From the NCBI RefSeq assembly GCF_900112825.1, contig NZ_FONE01000005.1:1-64000 (forward strand): 64,000 nt of DNA, written 5' to 3'. The stretch comes from Nitrosomonas sp. Nm166 (lineage in GTDB: Bacteria > Pseudomonadota > Gammaproteobacteria > Burkholderiales > Nitrosomonadaceae). The notes beneath the pieces were generated by a model. That model saw nothing but the letters and a program-made list of their open reading frames with translations, made no database searches and had not been told where the DNA came from. Of this stretch, positions 57,192 to 64,000 are shown piece by piece; position 1 is the stretch's first letter, and each line of letters begins with the position of its first letter. The translations under genes and the position numbers were made by a program.

Positions 57192-57287
57192 ATGACTGAG
57201 ATGATAGAACTTGTTTTTTATTCAGTGATTGCACTGGTAGCGGGATTTGTTGTGGCCCAGATAATCACGAATAAATTTTTTAAATAA
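57192..57287 (+). CDS. Possible small single-span membrane protein (31 residues)
   Basis: The frame from ATG 57192 to the stop at 57285 encodes one long hydrophobic helix (ELVFYSVIALVAGFVVAQII) and a basic end (TNKFFK), a typical layout for a bacterial membrane microprotein with the C-terminus inside. AGGAC 10 bases upstream is a modest ribosome site. It has no recognised family, and nothing else is coded in this strand here. Confidence 0.35.
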   Translation: MTEMIELVFYSVIALVAGFVVAQIITNKFFK

Positions 57288-57348
57288 ATACCAGCGAATA
57301 TAGCCATCCTCTGATGACCATATCCCGGTGGATTCATCAACGGTTACA

Positions 57349-57774
57349 TCATTCTGCTGCCACGACGTTGATCATCCAGCTGATGCCAAAACGATCGGTG
57401 AGCATACCGAAGCGCGGTGACCAGAATGTTTTGGCTAAGGGCATTTCTACTTGTCCACCATCGGATAATGCGGTGAAAAACTGGTCTGCCTCGACTTCCG
57501 TAGCAACTGAGATTGAAAGCGAGAAACCGCTGAAATGCTGGCCTTTCTCGCAGCCGTCTGAGGCCATCAGGATGTTGTCGCCGATACGGAAGCTTGCGTG
57601 CATCACCTTGTTTTCAAATCCCGGCGGCAGCATGCCTGGCGGCGGTGGTTCCGGGCTGTCTTTATAACGCATCAGCATGTCAATTTGTGCGCCAAGCGCG
57701 GTGCGATAAAATTCAAGCGCTTCTTTGCAGCGCCCGCCGAACATCAAGTAAGGTTGAATCAATGCTTTTGTCAT
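57349..57774 (-). CDS. PhnB-like VOC-family protein
   Basis: This 141-residue protein opens with IQPYLMFGGRCKEALEFYRTALGA, the signature of the PhnB/YjdN group, then MLMRYKDSPEP, VMHASFRIGDNILMASDG, and closes with AKTFWSPRFGMLTDRFGISWMIN. The group has a glyoxalase-type fold without a proven common activity; PhnB itself lies in the phosphonate operon but is not needed for its chemistry. It is probably cytoplasmic. It lies 48 bases downstream of the macro-domain gene on the same strand, so the two may be co-transcribed. Confidence 0.88.
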   Translation of the reverse strand: MTKALIQPYLMFGGRCKEALEFYRTALGAQIDMLMRYKDSPEPPPPGMLPPGFENKVMHASFRIGDNILMASDGCEKGQHFSGFSLSISVATEVEADQFFTALSDGGQVEMPLAKTFWSPRFGMLTDRFGISWMINVVAAE

Positions 57775-57821
57775 GCTAATCCCTTGAATTTAGGATTAAT
57801 TTGTATTTCTGGTCAAAATTT

Positions 57822-58343
57822 TCATTTGGCCGCCGGTTCATTCAGTACCCGTTGATATAACTGAAGGTCTTGCTCAGAAAAACAACAAAATATCACTTCC
57901 TTGAGCGGAGTCTCAGCTGCAACAAACTGGCGCACGGTTTTGACCGCTATTTCTGCAGCAGATTCAGCCGGATAACCATAAGCACCGGTACTGATACATG
58001 GAAACGCAATAGAATCTATGCCGCTGGCGACGGCAATTTCGAGGCTGCGTCGATAGCAGGAAGCAAGTTGTTCTGGCTCACTGCTTTTTCCTCCATGCCA
58101 AACAGGGCCTACTGTATGAATAATATACTTTGCTTTTAAATGGTAACCTTTTGTAATCTTGGCATCGCCAGTTTTACAACCGCCAAGTAACCTGCATTCC
58201 TGTAACAGCTCTGGACCAGCAGCCCGATGAATAGCACCATCAACGCCACCACCACCGAGCAATGATGAATTAGCAGCATTCACGATTGCTTCCGTTTCCA
58301 GCATCGTGATATCGCCACACATGGCATAAAGTCTTGTTGTCAT
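57822..58343 (-). CDS. Macro-domain protein (O-acetyl-ADP-ribose deacetylase-like)
   Basis: This 173-residue single macro domain has GDITMLETEAIVNAANSSLLGGGGVDGAIHRAAG (the ADP-ribose-binding strand and the catalytic Asn-Asp pair of the YmdB/MacroD group), ATIHTVGPVW-like YIIHTVGPVW, and the phosphate loop ISTGAYGYP. It fits YmdB-type enzymes that hydrolyse O-acetyl-ADP-ribose and mono-ADP-ribosylated protein or DNA. It is cytoplasmic. The upstream region to 58415 is short. The downstream neighbour is the PhnB-like gene. Confidence 0.92.
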   Translation of the reverse strand: MTTRLYAMCGDITMLETEAIVNAANSSLLGGGGVDGAIHRAAGPELLQECRLLGGCKTGDAKITKGYHLKAKYIIHTVGPVWHGGKSSEPEQLASCYRRSLEIAVASGIDSIAFPCISTGAYGYPAESAAEIAVKTVRQFVAAETPLKEVIFCCFSEQDLQLYQRVLNEPAAK

Positions 58344-58415
58344 CGTTAGGCCTTCTTGTCTTCTTTATCAGTCTTTCTCACAGGCACTGGTGATTCCAAA
58401 TACTTATTTTTATAA

Positions 58416-58880
58416 TTATTTACAGGTACCTGTCCATTTAACCAAGATGATTTTGCCATCATGCACGACACTTTGTGCCCGTCCTGAACTGGCGTTACCT
58501 GTGAACTTTCCGGTGCCTGCAATAACCTTCCAAGCGGTCCCCGCGGTACCTGGAACTGATGAGAATTCTACGCTGTAACTATCGCCATCCTTGTCTCTGC
58601 GAACGCAGTGGCCTGAAACCTTTGTATTTCCATCCGGAAATGTGAGCATAGTGGCGGCGCATTCGCCGGTTGTTGCATCGACAATTCGGTAATCGTCGCT
58701 AGTAACGACACTATAGTCGATCATCGTAGTTAAGGTGTGACCGTTGGCGACTTCTGTTGCTTCAGTAAATCGGTTCACCAGCACATCATGGCCAGAGCAA
58801 TTGTCAGCGAGGGATACACTGCAAGTCATCAGAGTTCCGCCCACTACAGATGCTGCTTGTAACAATTGATAAGCTCTCAT
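58416..58880 (-). CDS. Hypothetical secreted beta-barrel-like protein
   Basis: This 154-residue protein from ATG 58880 (MRAYQLLQA) has ATATAACCTCC-complement (GGAGGTTATAT) directly upstream as a ribosome site. The frame can be extended to 58904 but that start lacks such a site. It has a signal peptide (cleavage after SLA near residue 26), cysteines (DNCSGHD, GECAA, GHCVRR, GTCK) for two disulfides, and repeating short strands with a final GTGKFTGNASSG...VKWTG. The GTGKF.G.. pattern resembles lipocalin-like or allene-oxide-cyclase-like barrels of unknown role. The function is unknown. Confidence 0.6.
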   Translation of the reverse strand: MRAYQLLQAASVVGGTLMTCSVSLADNCSGHDVLVNRFTEATEVANGHTLTTMIDYSVVTSDDYRIVDATTGECAATMLTFPDGNTKVSGHCVRRDKDGDSYSVEFSSVPGTAGTAWKVIAGTGKFTGNASSGRAQSVVHDGKIILVKWTGTCK

Positions 58881-58974
58881 ATAACCTCCATCTAATCTAG
58901 TCAAACCTACTTGCTGCTTAGCTTCTGGATCTCATATTTGGCAGTACACTCCATTGTCTGTGTTAATAACATTG

Positions 58975-59295
58975 CTAGTCTGGCGTTGCCAGTTTGAGTC
59001 CAATGACGCCAGCGATGATGAGCGCAATGCTGACTAAACGTGCAGCATTTGCAGGCTCATCAAATAGCACGATCCCAAGGATTACCGTGCCGACTGCGCC
59101 TACTCCCACCCAGATACTATAGGCGGTCCCGACCGGAAGTGATTTCATTGCAATGCCCAATAGCCAAAGGCTAATGATGATCGCGAGTATTGTCCCAAGC
59201 GTAGGCCACAATCGCGTAAAGCCTTCCGTGTACTTCAGTCCGATAGCCCAAACCACTTCAAATAACCCTGCGGTCACAAGAATTACCCAAGCCAT
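58975..59295 (-). CDS. gdx: Guanidinium exporter of the SMR family
   Basis: This 106-residue protein with four membrane helices shows the SMR pattern with the essential Glu in the first helix ([15 protein letters not shown], Glu13) and [20 protein letters not shown] in the third. The GLFEVVWA and KYTEGFTR features mark the SugE/Gdx subgroup, now known to export guanidinium, rather than EmrE-type drug pumps. The call is strongly supported by a guanidine-II riboswitch directly upstream. The ribosome site GGAAGGAAGG overlaps the end of that RNA. It would remove guanidine when it accumulates. Confidence 0.95.
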   Translation of the reverse strand: MAWVILVTAGLFEVVWAIGLKYTEGFTRLWPTLGTILAIIISLWLLGIAMKSLPVGTAYSIWVGVGAVGTVILGIVLFDEPANAARLVSIALIIAGVIGLKLATPD

Positions 59296-59316
59296 ATGCT
59301 TTTCCTTCCTTCCGAG

Positions 59317-59366
59317 TTATGGGGTCGTCCCCTATCAATATTGGAGCGATGAGGTCGTCCTCACTT
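59317..59366 (-). promoter_or_regulatory. Guanidine-II (mini-ykkC) riboswitch
   Basis: On the minus strand two near-identical hairpins occur in tandem: GTGAGG-ACGA-CCTCAT (59363-59348) and ATAGGGG-ACGA-CCCCAT (59335-59319). Both have the ACGA (ACGR) tetraloop that defines the mini-ykkC/guanidine-II class, separated by a short AT-containing linker and followed within about 10 bases by the ribosome site of gdx. Guanidine binding stabilises the hairpins and frees translation of the exporter. The structure and neighbour agree, so the call is firm. Confidence 0.95.
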
Positions 59367-59401
59367 CCTGTGACTGGATACTTTCTGTTACCGACATGAA
59401 A

Positions 59402-61252
59402 TCATAAAGTCTTTAAATATTCAATAATCGCAAAAGCACCCTGTTTGTCGCCAGACCAGTTGAGGCGGTAAGTTTTGCTGCCTTCCACGATATCCTTGTC
59501 GTGGCCTTTGTTGCTCAAAGCTGGGATCGCGTTGGTCTGGAACAGGTAACCCTCATTCTGACTCTGACTGGTTGCTTGTTGCGGATTCCAGGAAAACCCA
59601 AGGTATTTCTGGTCGTAATCGAGTCGGCTTTTGATAAAGTTGGCCGGGCGTTCATCCGGTACTAACAGGTGATAAACAGTCGGCACGGTGCCATTGTGCA
59701 GATACGGTGCTTGCGCCCACACGCCGCTCAGCGGGCGGGCATTGTAGCCATGGTGTTCGTCGTTGGGCGACATCAGCAGATCTTTTTTATAGGTTAGCGG
59801 AACACCATCAAATTCAGCGCAAGGCTTGATATCTTTGCCGTAGAGCTGGATTGTCGTATCCGGCGAGCAGTTTTCATGCAGTTCTTTGCGCGCAGCATAG
59901 TTGAGCAGTGGGCCCACCACGTAAGCTCGTTTTAGGCTGGTACCCAGATTGTCGTACACTTTGCCGTTTTTGGGTTGATGGCAGTCTGCGCAATGCTCGG
60001 CAAATAGTGCTTGCCCCTGTTTTGCCAGTTCGATATCGACATCAAAAGGATAAGGGGTGGCGGGCAAGTCATTCAGCAATTCTTCAGCAAAGGCGGCTAC
60101 GCGCACATCGGTTTTTTCTAAGCCTAAGGTCAGCATGGCAATCAGATTACGGTATATCGGCATGGGTACGTTGCCGTTCCATTGACCGCCACCATTAATG
60201 AGCCTTTTATGTTTTTCATCCCAACTCGCACGGCGTTTATCCTGCTCCCACACCGACATAAAATCGGTAATGCCCGGTTCCGGGGGTAGGGTGATGCTGG
60301 CAAACCATTTAACGATGGGAATGTTGTGCAGACTGATATAGCCATTGATCGCACTCAAGCCGGTGGCATCAGCCATGCCGGGAAAACCGGCCAGCATGAC
60401 AGATTCAAGCCCCTGATAGTTCTTTGCGATCAACGCGCCAAAACCCTCATATTCGGCTTCGGCGCGTTGTGCGAACCGCTTGATCGTTTGTTCAGCGTTT
60501 TTCTTGAACAATGCGATTTGCGCGGCTTCGTAGTCAGCATCAAAGTTTCTGCCGGCAAATTGAAAATTGTTATAGAAGTAATTCGGGTTTTGTTGATGCG
60601 CTGCGTCCAGTGCACTCAGCAATTCTTGCGTTAATAACTTGTACTTGCTGTTACCGGTTTCACCCGCATAAGTTTTTTGCAAGGTTTGATACAGTTTGAC
60701 GCGGAACTGCACAATGTTGAATGTGGTATTCACTCCGCCGTCCAAGTAATCTATCTGACCATTTTCCAGCCGCACACGTCCGATATGACAGGCACCGCAG
60801 GTAAAGGAAGCATAGTCGATGTTTCCTTGTGCCTCAGCCCGGGACAAGCCACTAAAACCAACTCCACGCGCAATCGGGTAAGTTTTCTGTCGCTCATCAA
60901 TAAACAAACCCACAGTGTCGAGAAAGTTTTCTTCGCTGCCCCAGAGTTCCGGTGCCAGCTTTGGCAATAACTTGAATGCAATATAAGGAATACCATCGGC
61001 TTCACTGAAAGCAAAATTGGCAAACCAGTCGTAAGCCGTTTGATGAGACTGAATATAGTCAGTTTTCTGCTGAGATTTTTTGGTTTGCGCCTGCAACCAA
61101 TTGTCCGGTACTTGGTTGACAAAAGCAGGAGGTGGGGGCGCTTTCAGCGGATAAACATTACCGGCTATGAGGGTGATGCCAAGATAGAAGCTACAGGCTA
61201 CGAGGATAGTGGCAAGCAAGGGAATAATGATGGCTGAAATTCGAATCTTCAT
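59402..61252 (-). CDS. Di-heme cytochrome c, RoxA/cytochrome-c-peroxidase-like
   Basis: This 616-residue exported protein has an N-terminal membrane segment (residues about 8-30: IIPLLATILVACSFYLGITLI). Two heme-c sites are seen: CGACH at about residue 152 and CADCH at about 420. The layout and length match di-heme proteins related to rubber oxygenase RoxA and to bacterial cytochrome c peroxidases (GVNTTFNIVQFRVKL, GQALFAEHCADCHQPKNG, LSGVWAQAPYLHNGTVPTVY). It acts in the periplasm or outside. Peroxidase or oxygenase chemistry is possible; the substrate is unknown. It is divergent from the M14 gene. Confidence 0.85.
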   Translation of the reverse strand: MKIRISAIIIPLLATILVACSFYLGITLIAGNVYPLKAPPPPAFVNQVPDNWLQAQTKKSQQKTDYIQSHQTAYDWFANFAFSEADGIPYIAFKLLPKLAPELWGSEENFLDTVGLFIDERQKTYPIARGVGFSGLSRAEAQGNIDYASFTCGACHIGRVRLENGQIDYLDGGVNTTFNIVQFRVKLYQTLQKTYAGETGNSKYKLLTQELLSALDAAHQQNPNYFYNNFQFAGRNFDADYEAAQIALFKKNAEQTIKRFAQRAEAEYEGFGALIAKNYQGLESVMLAGFPGMADATGLSAINGYISLHNIPIVKWFASITLPPEPGITDFMSVWEQDKRRASWDEKHKRLINGGGQWNGNVPMPIYRNLIAMLTLGLEKTDVRVAAFAEELLNDLPATPYPFDVDIELAKQGQALFAEHCADCHQPKNGKVYDNLGTSLKRAYVVGPLLNYAARKELHENCSPDTTIQLYGKDIKPCAEFDGVPLTYKKDLLMSPNDEHHGYNARPLSGVWAQAPYLHNGTVPTVYHLLVPDERPANFIKSRLDYDQKYLGFSWNPQQATSQSQNEGYLFQTNAIPALSNKGHDKDIVEGSKTYRLNWSGDKQGAFAIIEYLKTL

Positions 61253-61361
61253 GATAAAGTGCCCGGTATCAGTTAGCGATAAGTCATAGTATGAGAAATT
61301 TCAATTGATAAGTAGATCTAACGAGAACTTTTGGCGACAATTTAACGGAATTTTCGTCGTG

Positions 61362-62894
61362 ATGAAACTTTTATATACGCTTGTTTTTATTTTCATCGCA
61401 GGTGCGGCCACTGCGCTCCATGCAACGACAGATGTCGCTACGCCATTGGCTACACCTCTCGAAACAGCGCATTACACACGAATCAGCACATCCGCTGAGA
61501 TAAGCGCTTTCATGCATGCGCTTGCCGATCGTCATCCGACACTTGCGCGCGTGGAGTTAATCGGTGATAGTGTTCAAGGGCGTCCGATTGAAGTAATACG
61601 GTTAACGGCACCGCATGCCGAGGGTGCAACACAGCGCCTCAAAGTAATGGTAATCGGTTCGCTGCATGGTGCGGCAGAACCTGCGGGAGGTGAGGCATTG
61701 TTAGTGATTGCGCGTGGGCTGCTGACAGGCGATTTGCGACCATTACTCGATCATCTTGATGTGATTCTGCTACCGAATGCGAATCCCGATGGACGGGACC
61801 TCATGCGGCGATCAAACGCTAATGGGGTCAATATTAATACCGATTTCGTACTGCTGTCGCAACCGGAAACACGCCTGTTGAAAAAAGCAGTTGACCGTTA
61901 TGCACCAGACGCCCTGCTGGATTCTCATGAATCGGCCGTACTGAAGCGTGAAACGCTCGCCAAGGATGGCTATCTGACGGATTTTGATGCACAGTTTGAA
62001 ATCAGTAACAACCCGGCGGTACCGGCTGCGTTGCGCGATTATGCACTCAACACGTTTCTACCCGCGCTTACTGCACGAGTGTCGGCTGATGGTTTAACGG
62101 CACATCGTTATCTTGGAGAAATCGTCAGCATCAAGCAACCGATTACGAACGGTGGCCTGACATTGCGCAATTTCCGAAATACTGCGGGCATGACCGGTGC
62201 ATTGTCGATGCTGGTTGAAACCAAGCTTGATTCGCGTGAAGATACGTTCCCGACCTATCGAAATATTGCAGTACGGGTGGGGCGCCAGCTGCTATGCATT
62301 CGATCGTTTCTCAGCCTGGTGCATGAACGACGTACTGAGATTCGCGCCCAAACTGCTGCTGCTCGCGCAATGTTGCACAGTGAGCCATTGATTTTATTTG
62401 CAGGCTTTGAAGTCGACCGCGATAACCCGAAAGTATGGATTCCAATGCGCCGACTCGATACTCGGGAACTCGAGAAGCTCGAATTTCGTGATCACCGCAA
62501 ACAAGTAAATGCAGATGAAGTGGCTTATCCGCCAATGCTGGTCATTACCCATCATCAAGATGTTATCCGCCCAGTGCTCGAGCGCCATCACGTGAATCAC
62601 TGGCGTGTGCTGCAATCGATCACTGCGGAGGTGATCGCAATTCACGTCAAAGGGCGTAGTAATATCGTCGAGCGGGCCGAATTGCTGGCGGAGATCCGCA
62701 AATCGATTAGTGTCAAACCTGGCGATTTATTCATCGATCTGGCTCAATCCAATGGTCGCCAGGCAGCTTTATTGCTTGATCCCCGTTCGACCAGTAGTAT
62801 CTTCCGTTATCCAGAATTCGCGAAGCTGGTAGTACCGGAAGAGGAATTTTTCATCTATCACACTTTCAAGACTGTTGTGGTTAGTCAGCCGTGA
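61362..62894 (+). CDS. M14-family zinc carboxypeptidase-like exported protein
   Basis: This 510-residue protein starts at ATG 61362 because the signal peptide follows at once (MKLLYTLVFIFIAGAATALHA); an in-frame ATG at 61305 would add 19 residues. It has the M14 metal motif HGAAEPAGGE (His102 and Glu nearby), NANPDGRDL, GVNINTDF and LDSHES (His189), which together bind zinc in carboxypeptidases. A long C-terminal region follows (about 300-510) without an obvious domain. It would cut C-terminal residues from peptides or modified peptides in the periplasm. Whether it acts on peptidoglycan or food peptides is not clear from sequence. Confidence 0.85.
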   Translation: MKLLYTLVFIFIAGAATALHATTDVATPLATPLETAHYTRISTSAEISAFMHALADRHPTLARVELIGDSVQGRPIEVIRLTAPHAEGATQRLKVMVIGSLHGAAEPAGGEALLVIARGLLTGDLRPLLDHLDVILLPNANPDGRDLMRRSNANGVNINTDFVLLSQPETRLLKKAVDRYAPDALLDSHESAVLKRETLAKDGYLTDFDAQFEISNNPAVPAALRDYALNTFLPALTARVSADGLTAHRYLGEIVSIKQPITNGGLTLRNFRNTAGMTGALSMLVETKLDSREDTFPTYRNIAVRVGRQLLCIRSFLSLVHERRTEIRAQTAAARAMLHSEPLILFAGFEVDRDNPKVWIPMRRLDTRELEKLEFRDHRKQVNADEVAYPPMLVITHHQDVIRPVLERHHVNHWRVLQSITAEVIAIHVKGRSNIVERAELLAEIRKSISVKPGDLFIDLAQSNGRQAALLLDPRSTSSIFRYPEFAKLVVPEEEFFIYHTFKTVVVSQP

Positions 62895-62964
62895 ACAAGT
62901 TTGCTATGCTGCTTGAGCACAATAGTATCCTGTGCTATTCGAATTCAAATAAAATTGCGTGGCA

Positions 62965-63990
62965 CTAAGACAGCTGAGAATGATTCGAAGGCTGAGTAAA
63001 ACGCAAGCCCAGCTGCAATAATTCATCCCAGACGTCACCTTTCGCAACGCCTTTAATGATCCGGTCTATTATTGCGGCGGCGGATAATCCTTGCGTCAGC
63101 GATTGCAGGCTGATGCGTCTGGCTGCAGAGATGGTTGATTTTTGGCGGTCACCCCAGATTCTAGCTGTCTGTAGTAATTGTGCAGGGGAGTGCCCACTAT
63201 CAAGGCCTGTGCGGATGATGATCAATTGGCGGATTTGCTCGGTCAGTGTGGCAAGAATCAGCAGTGGGGCGGTGCCTTCGCCTTGTAATCCGGTCAGGAT
63301 GCGGGTGTAGCGGGTGGCGTTGGCTGAAAGCATGGCGTCTGATAATTGATAGACATCATAACGTGCGACATTCAGAACCACATCTTTTACTTGATCAAAT
63401 GTCAGGTTGCCACTGGGGTAGAGCAGTGCGAGTTTTTGTATTTCCTGATGCGCGGCGAGCAAATTGCCTTCCACCTGATCAGCCAAAAATTGTAGCGTAG
63501 CGGAATCGGTTTTTTGGTTCTGCCTGGCGAGGCGATGCCCAATCCAAGTGGGTAACTGGTCGTGCTCAATAGTGTAAACTGGGATCAGGACGCTAGTATT
63601 TTCTAAGATTTTGAACCACTTAGTAGCACGCCCCTGTTTATCTATCCAGGGCAGGGTGATGAGTGTTACGGTGTCAGGCGGCAAGGCGTTGCAATAAGCT
63701 TCTATAGCTTTGCCGCCTTCCTTGCCGGGCTTGCCGGAGGGAATGCGGATATCCAGGATTTTACGATCACCAAAGAGGGATAGATTACTGCCTGAATTCA
63801 ACAGGTCTGACCAGTCGAAGTGCTGATCAACGGTAAATAATTTACGCTCGGTGTAACCTTGCTGGCGTGCATGGATGCGGATTAAATCGGCGGCTTCCAG
63901 AACAAGCAATAGTTCGTTACCTAATAGCGTGTAGAACGGAGCAGTTTGTTTTTGCAGATGTTGGGGGAGTTGTTCGAGTGTTATCCGCAT
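62965..63990 (-). CDS. holA: DNA polymerase III delta subunit
   Basis: This 341-residue HolA has the beta-binding N-terminal domain (FYTLLGNELLLVLEAADLIR, then the LSLFGDRKILDIR segment that carries the clamp-contacting Leu-Phe), a lid domain (ADQVEGNLLAAHQEIQKLALL) and the C-terminal collar (LTEQIRQLI). It opens the sliding clamp within the clamp loader. The length is as expected. It is a core gene and ends 70 bases from the M14 gene, converging. Its start (63990) is 10 bases from the window end, so upstream neighbours are not visible. Confidence 0.95.
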   Translation of the reverse strand: MRITLEQLPQHLQKQTAPFYTLLGNELLLVLEAADLIRIHARQQGYTERKLFTVDQHFDWSDLLNSGSNLSLFGDRKILDIRIPSGKPGKEGGKAIEAYCNALPPDTVTLITLPWIDKQGRATKWFKILENTSVLIPVYTIEHDQLPTWIGHRLARQNQKTDSATLQFLADQVEGNLLAAHQEIQKLALLYPSGNLTFDQVKDVVLNVARYDVYQLSDAMLSANATRYTRILTGLQGEGTAPLLILATLTEQIRQLIIIRTGLDSGHSPAQLLQTARIWGDRQKSTISAARRISLQSLTQGLSAAAIIDRIIKGVAKGDVWDELLQLGLRFTQPSNHSQLS

Positions 63991-64000
63991 GCCAACGAAT

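Noticed and set aside
1-64000. CRISPR arrays, tRNA and rRNA genes, complete insertion sequences
   Set aside because: I saw no regular spaced repeats, no tRNA-like cloverleaf or rRNA stretch, and no transposase with intact ends anywhere in the window.

Overview
The window looks like a chromosomal segment of a Gram-negative bacterium, most likely a betaproteobacterium. The reasons are outer-membrane and TonB systems, lipoproteins with lipoboxes, a short PutA, HolA, and a chromosomal-type integron integrase remnant. My best guess is an ammonia oxidiser of the Nitrosomonadaceae. That guess is inference from gene content, moderate GC, many decayed genes and the recollection that Nitrosomonas europaea carries a chromosomal IntI. 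No rRNA, tRNA or ammonia-oxidation gene is present to prove it.

Layout. (1) 1-8972: the 3' end of a nonribosomal peptide synthetase, read as (A)-PCP-E-C-A-PCP-C-A-PCP-TE. The two complete A domains read as serine and, less surely, a hydroxyornithine-type residue. (2) 8994-17778: an endonuclease/exonuclease/phosphatase-fold enzyme, a DUF4156 lipoprotein, a flavin amine oxidase, a secreted protein and a bifunctional PutA. (3) 17879-25134: a decayed YgjP-like metalloprotease, then a type I restriction-modification locus (hsdR-hsdS-DUF1016-hsdM, minus strand) whose DUF1016 nuclease is frameshifted. (4) 25460-28514: a tight minus-strand operon of a DapDH-like dehydrogenase, RNA 3'-phosphate cyclase RtcA, a DUF504 protein and an M28 peptidase, followed by a DJ-1/PfpI protein. 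(5) 29814-31600: exbB-exbD-tonB behind a strong candidate Fur box. (6) 31754-37106: a rearrangement hot spot with a gpsA-like pseudogene, a 73-bp fragment of a second PepSY gene, a decayed integron integrase, a 3-kb cassette encoding a di-heme beta-propeller cytochrome, and an attC site. (7) 37161-56007: a siderophore locus. One arm (minus) has a PepSY ferric reductase-like protein and a PvdE-like exporter. The divergent arm (plus) has an N-acyltransferase, ornithine N5-oxygenase, TonB-dependent receptor, esterase, a complete RND tripartite pump, an acyl-CoA synthetase and a PvdQ-like Ntn acylase. (8) 56012-63990: mixed genes including two VOC proteins, a macro-domain protein, a guanidine-II riboswitch with its Gdx/SugE exporter, a RoxA-like di-heme cytochrome, an M14 carboxypeptidase and holA.

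How it fits together. The NRPS, the ornithine oxygenase, the acyltransferase and the exporter would make and export a hydroxamate peptide siderophore. The acyl-CoA synthetase plus the periplasmic acylase suggest that the peptide is built as a lipopeptide and trimmed after export, as in pyoverdine maturation. The TonB receptor, ExbBD-TonB and PepSY protein would bring iron back. The biosynthetic NRPS and the tailoring/transport genes are separated by about 28 kb of unrelated, partly decayed accessory DNA.

Five genes are visibly broken (YgjP, DUF1016, GpsA-like, IntI, PepSY fragment). Domain and family calls come from reading motifs by eye; no database search was run.
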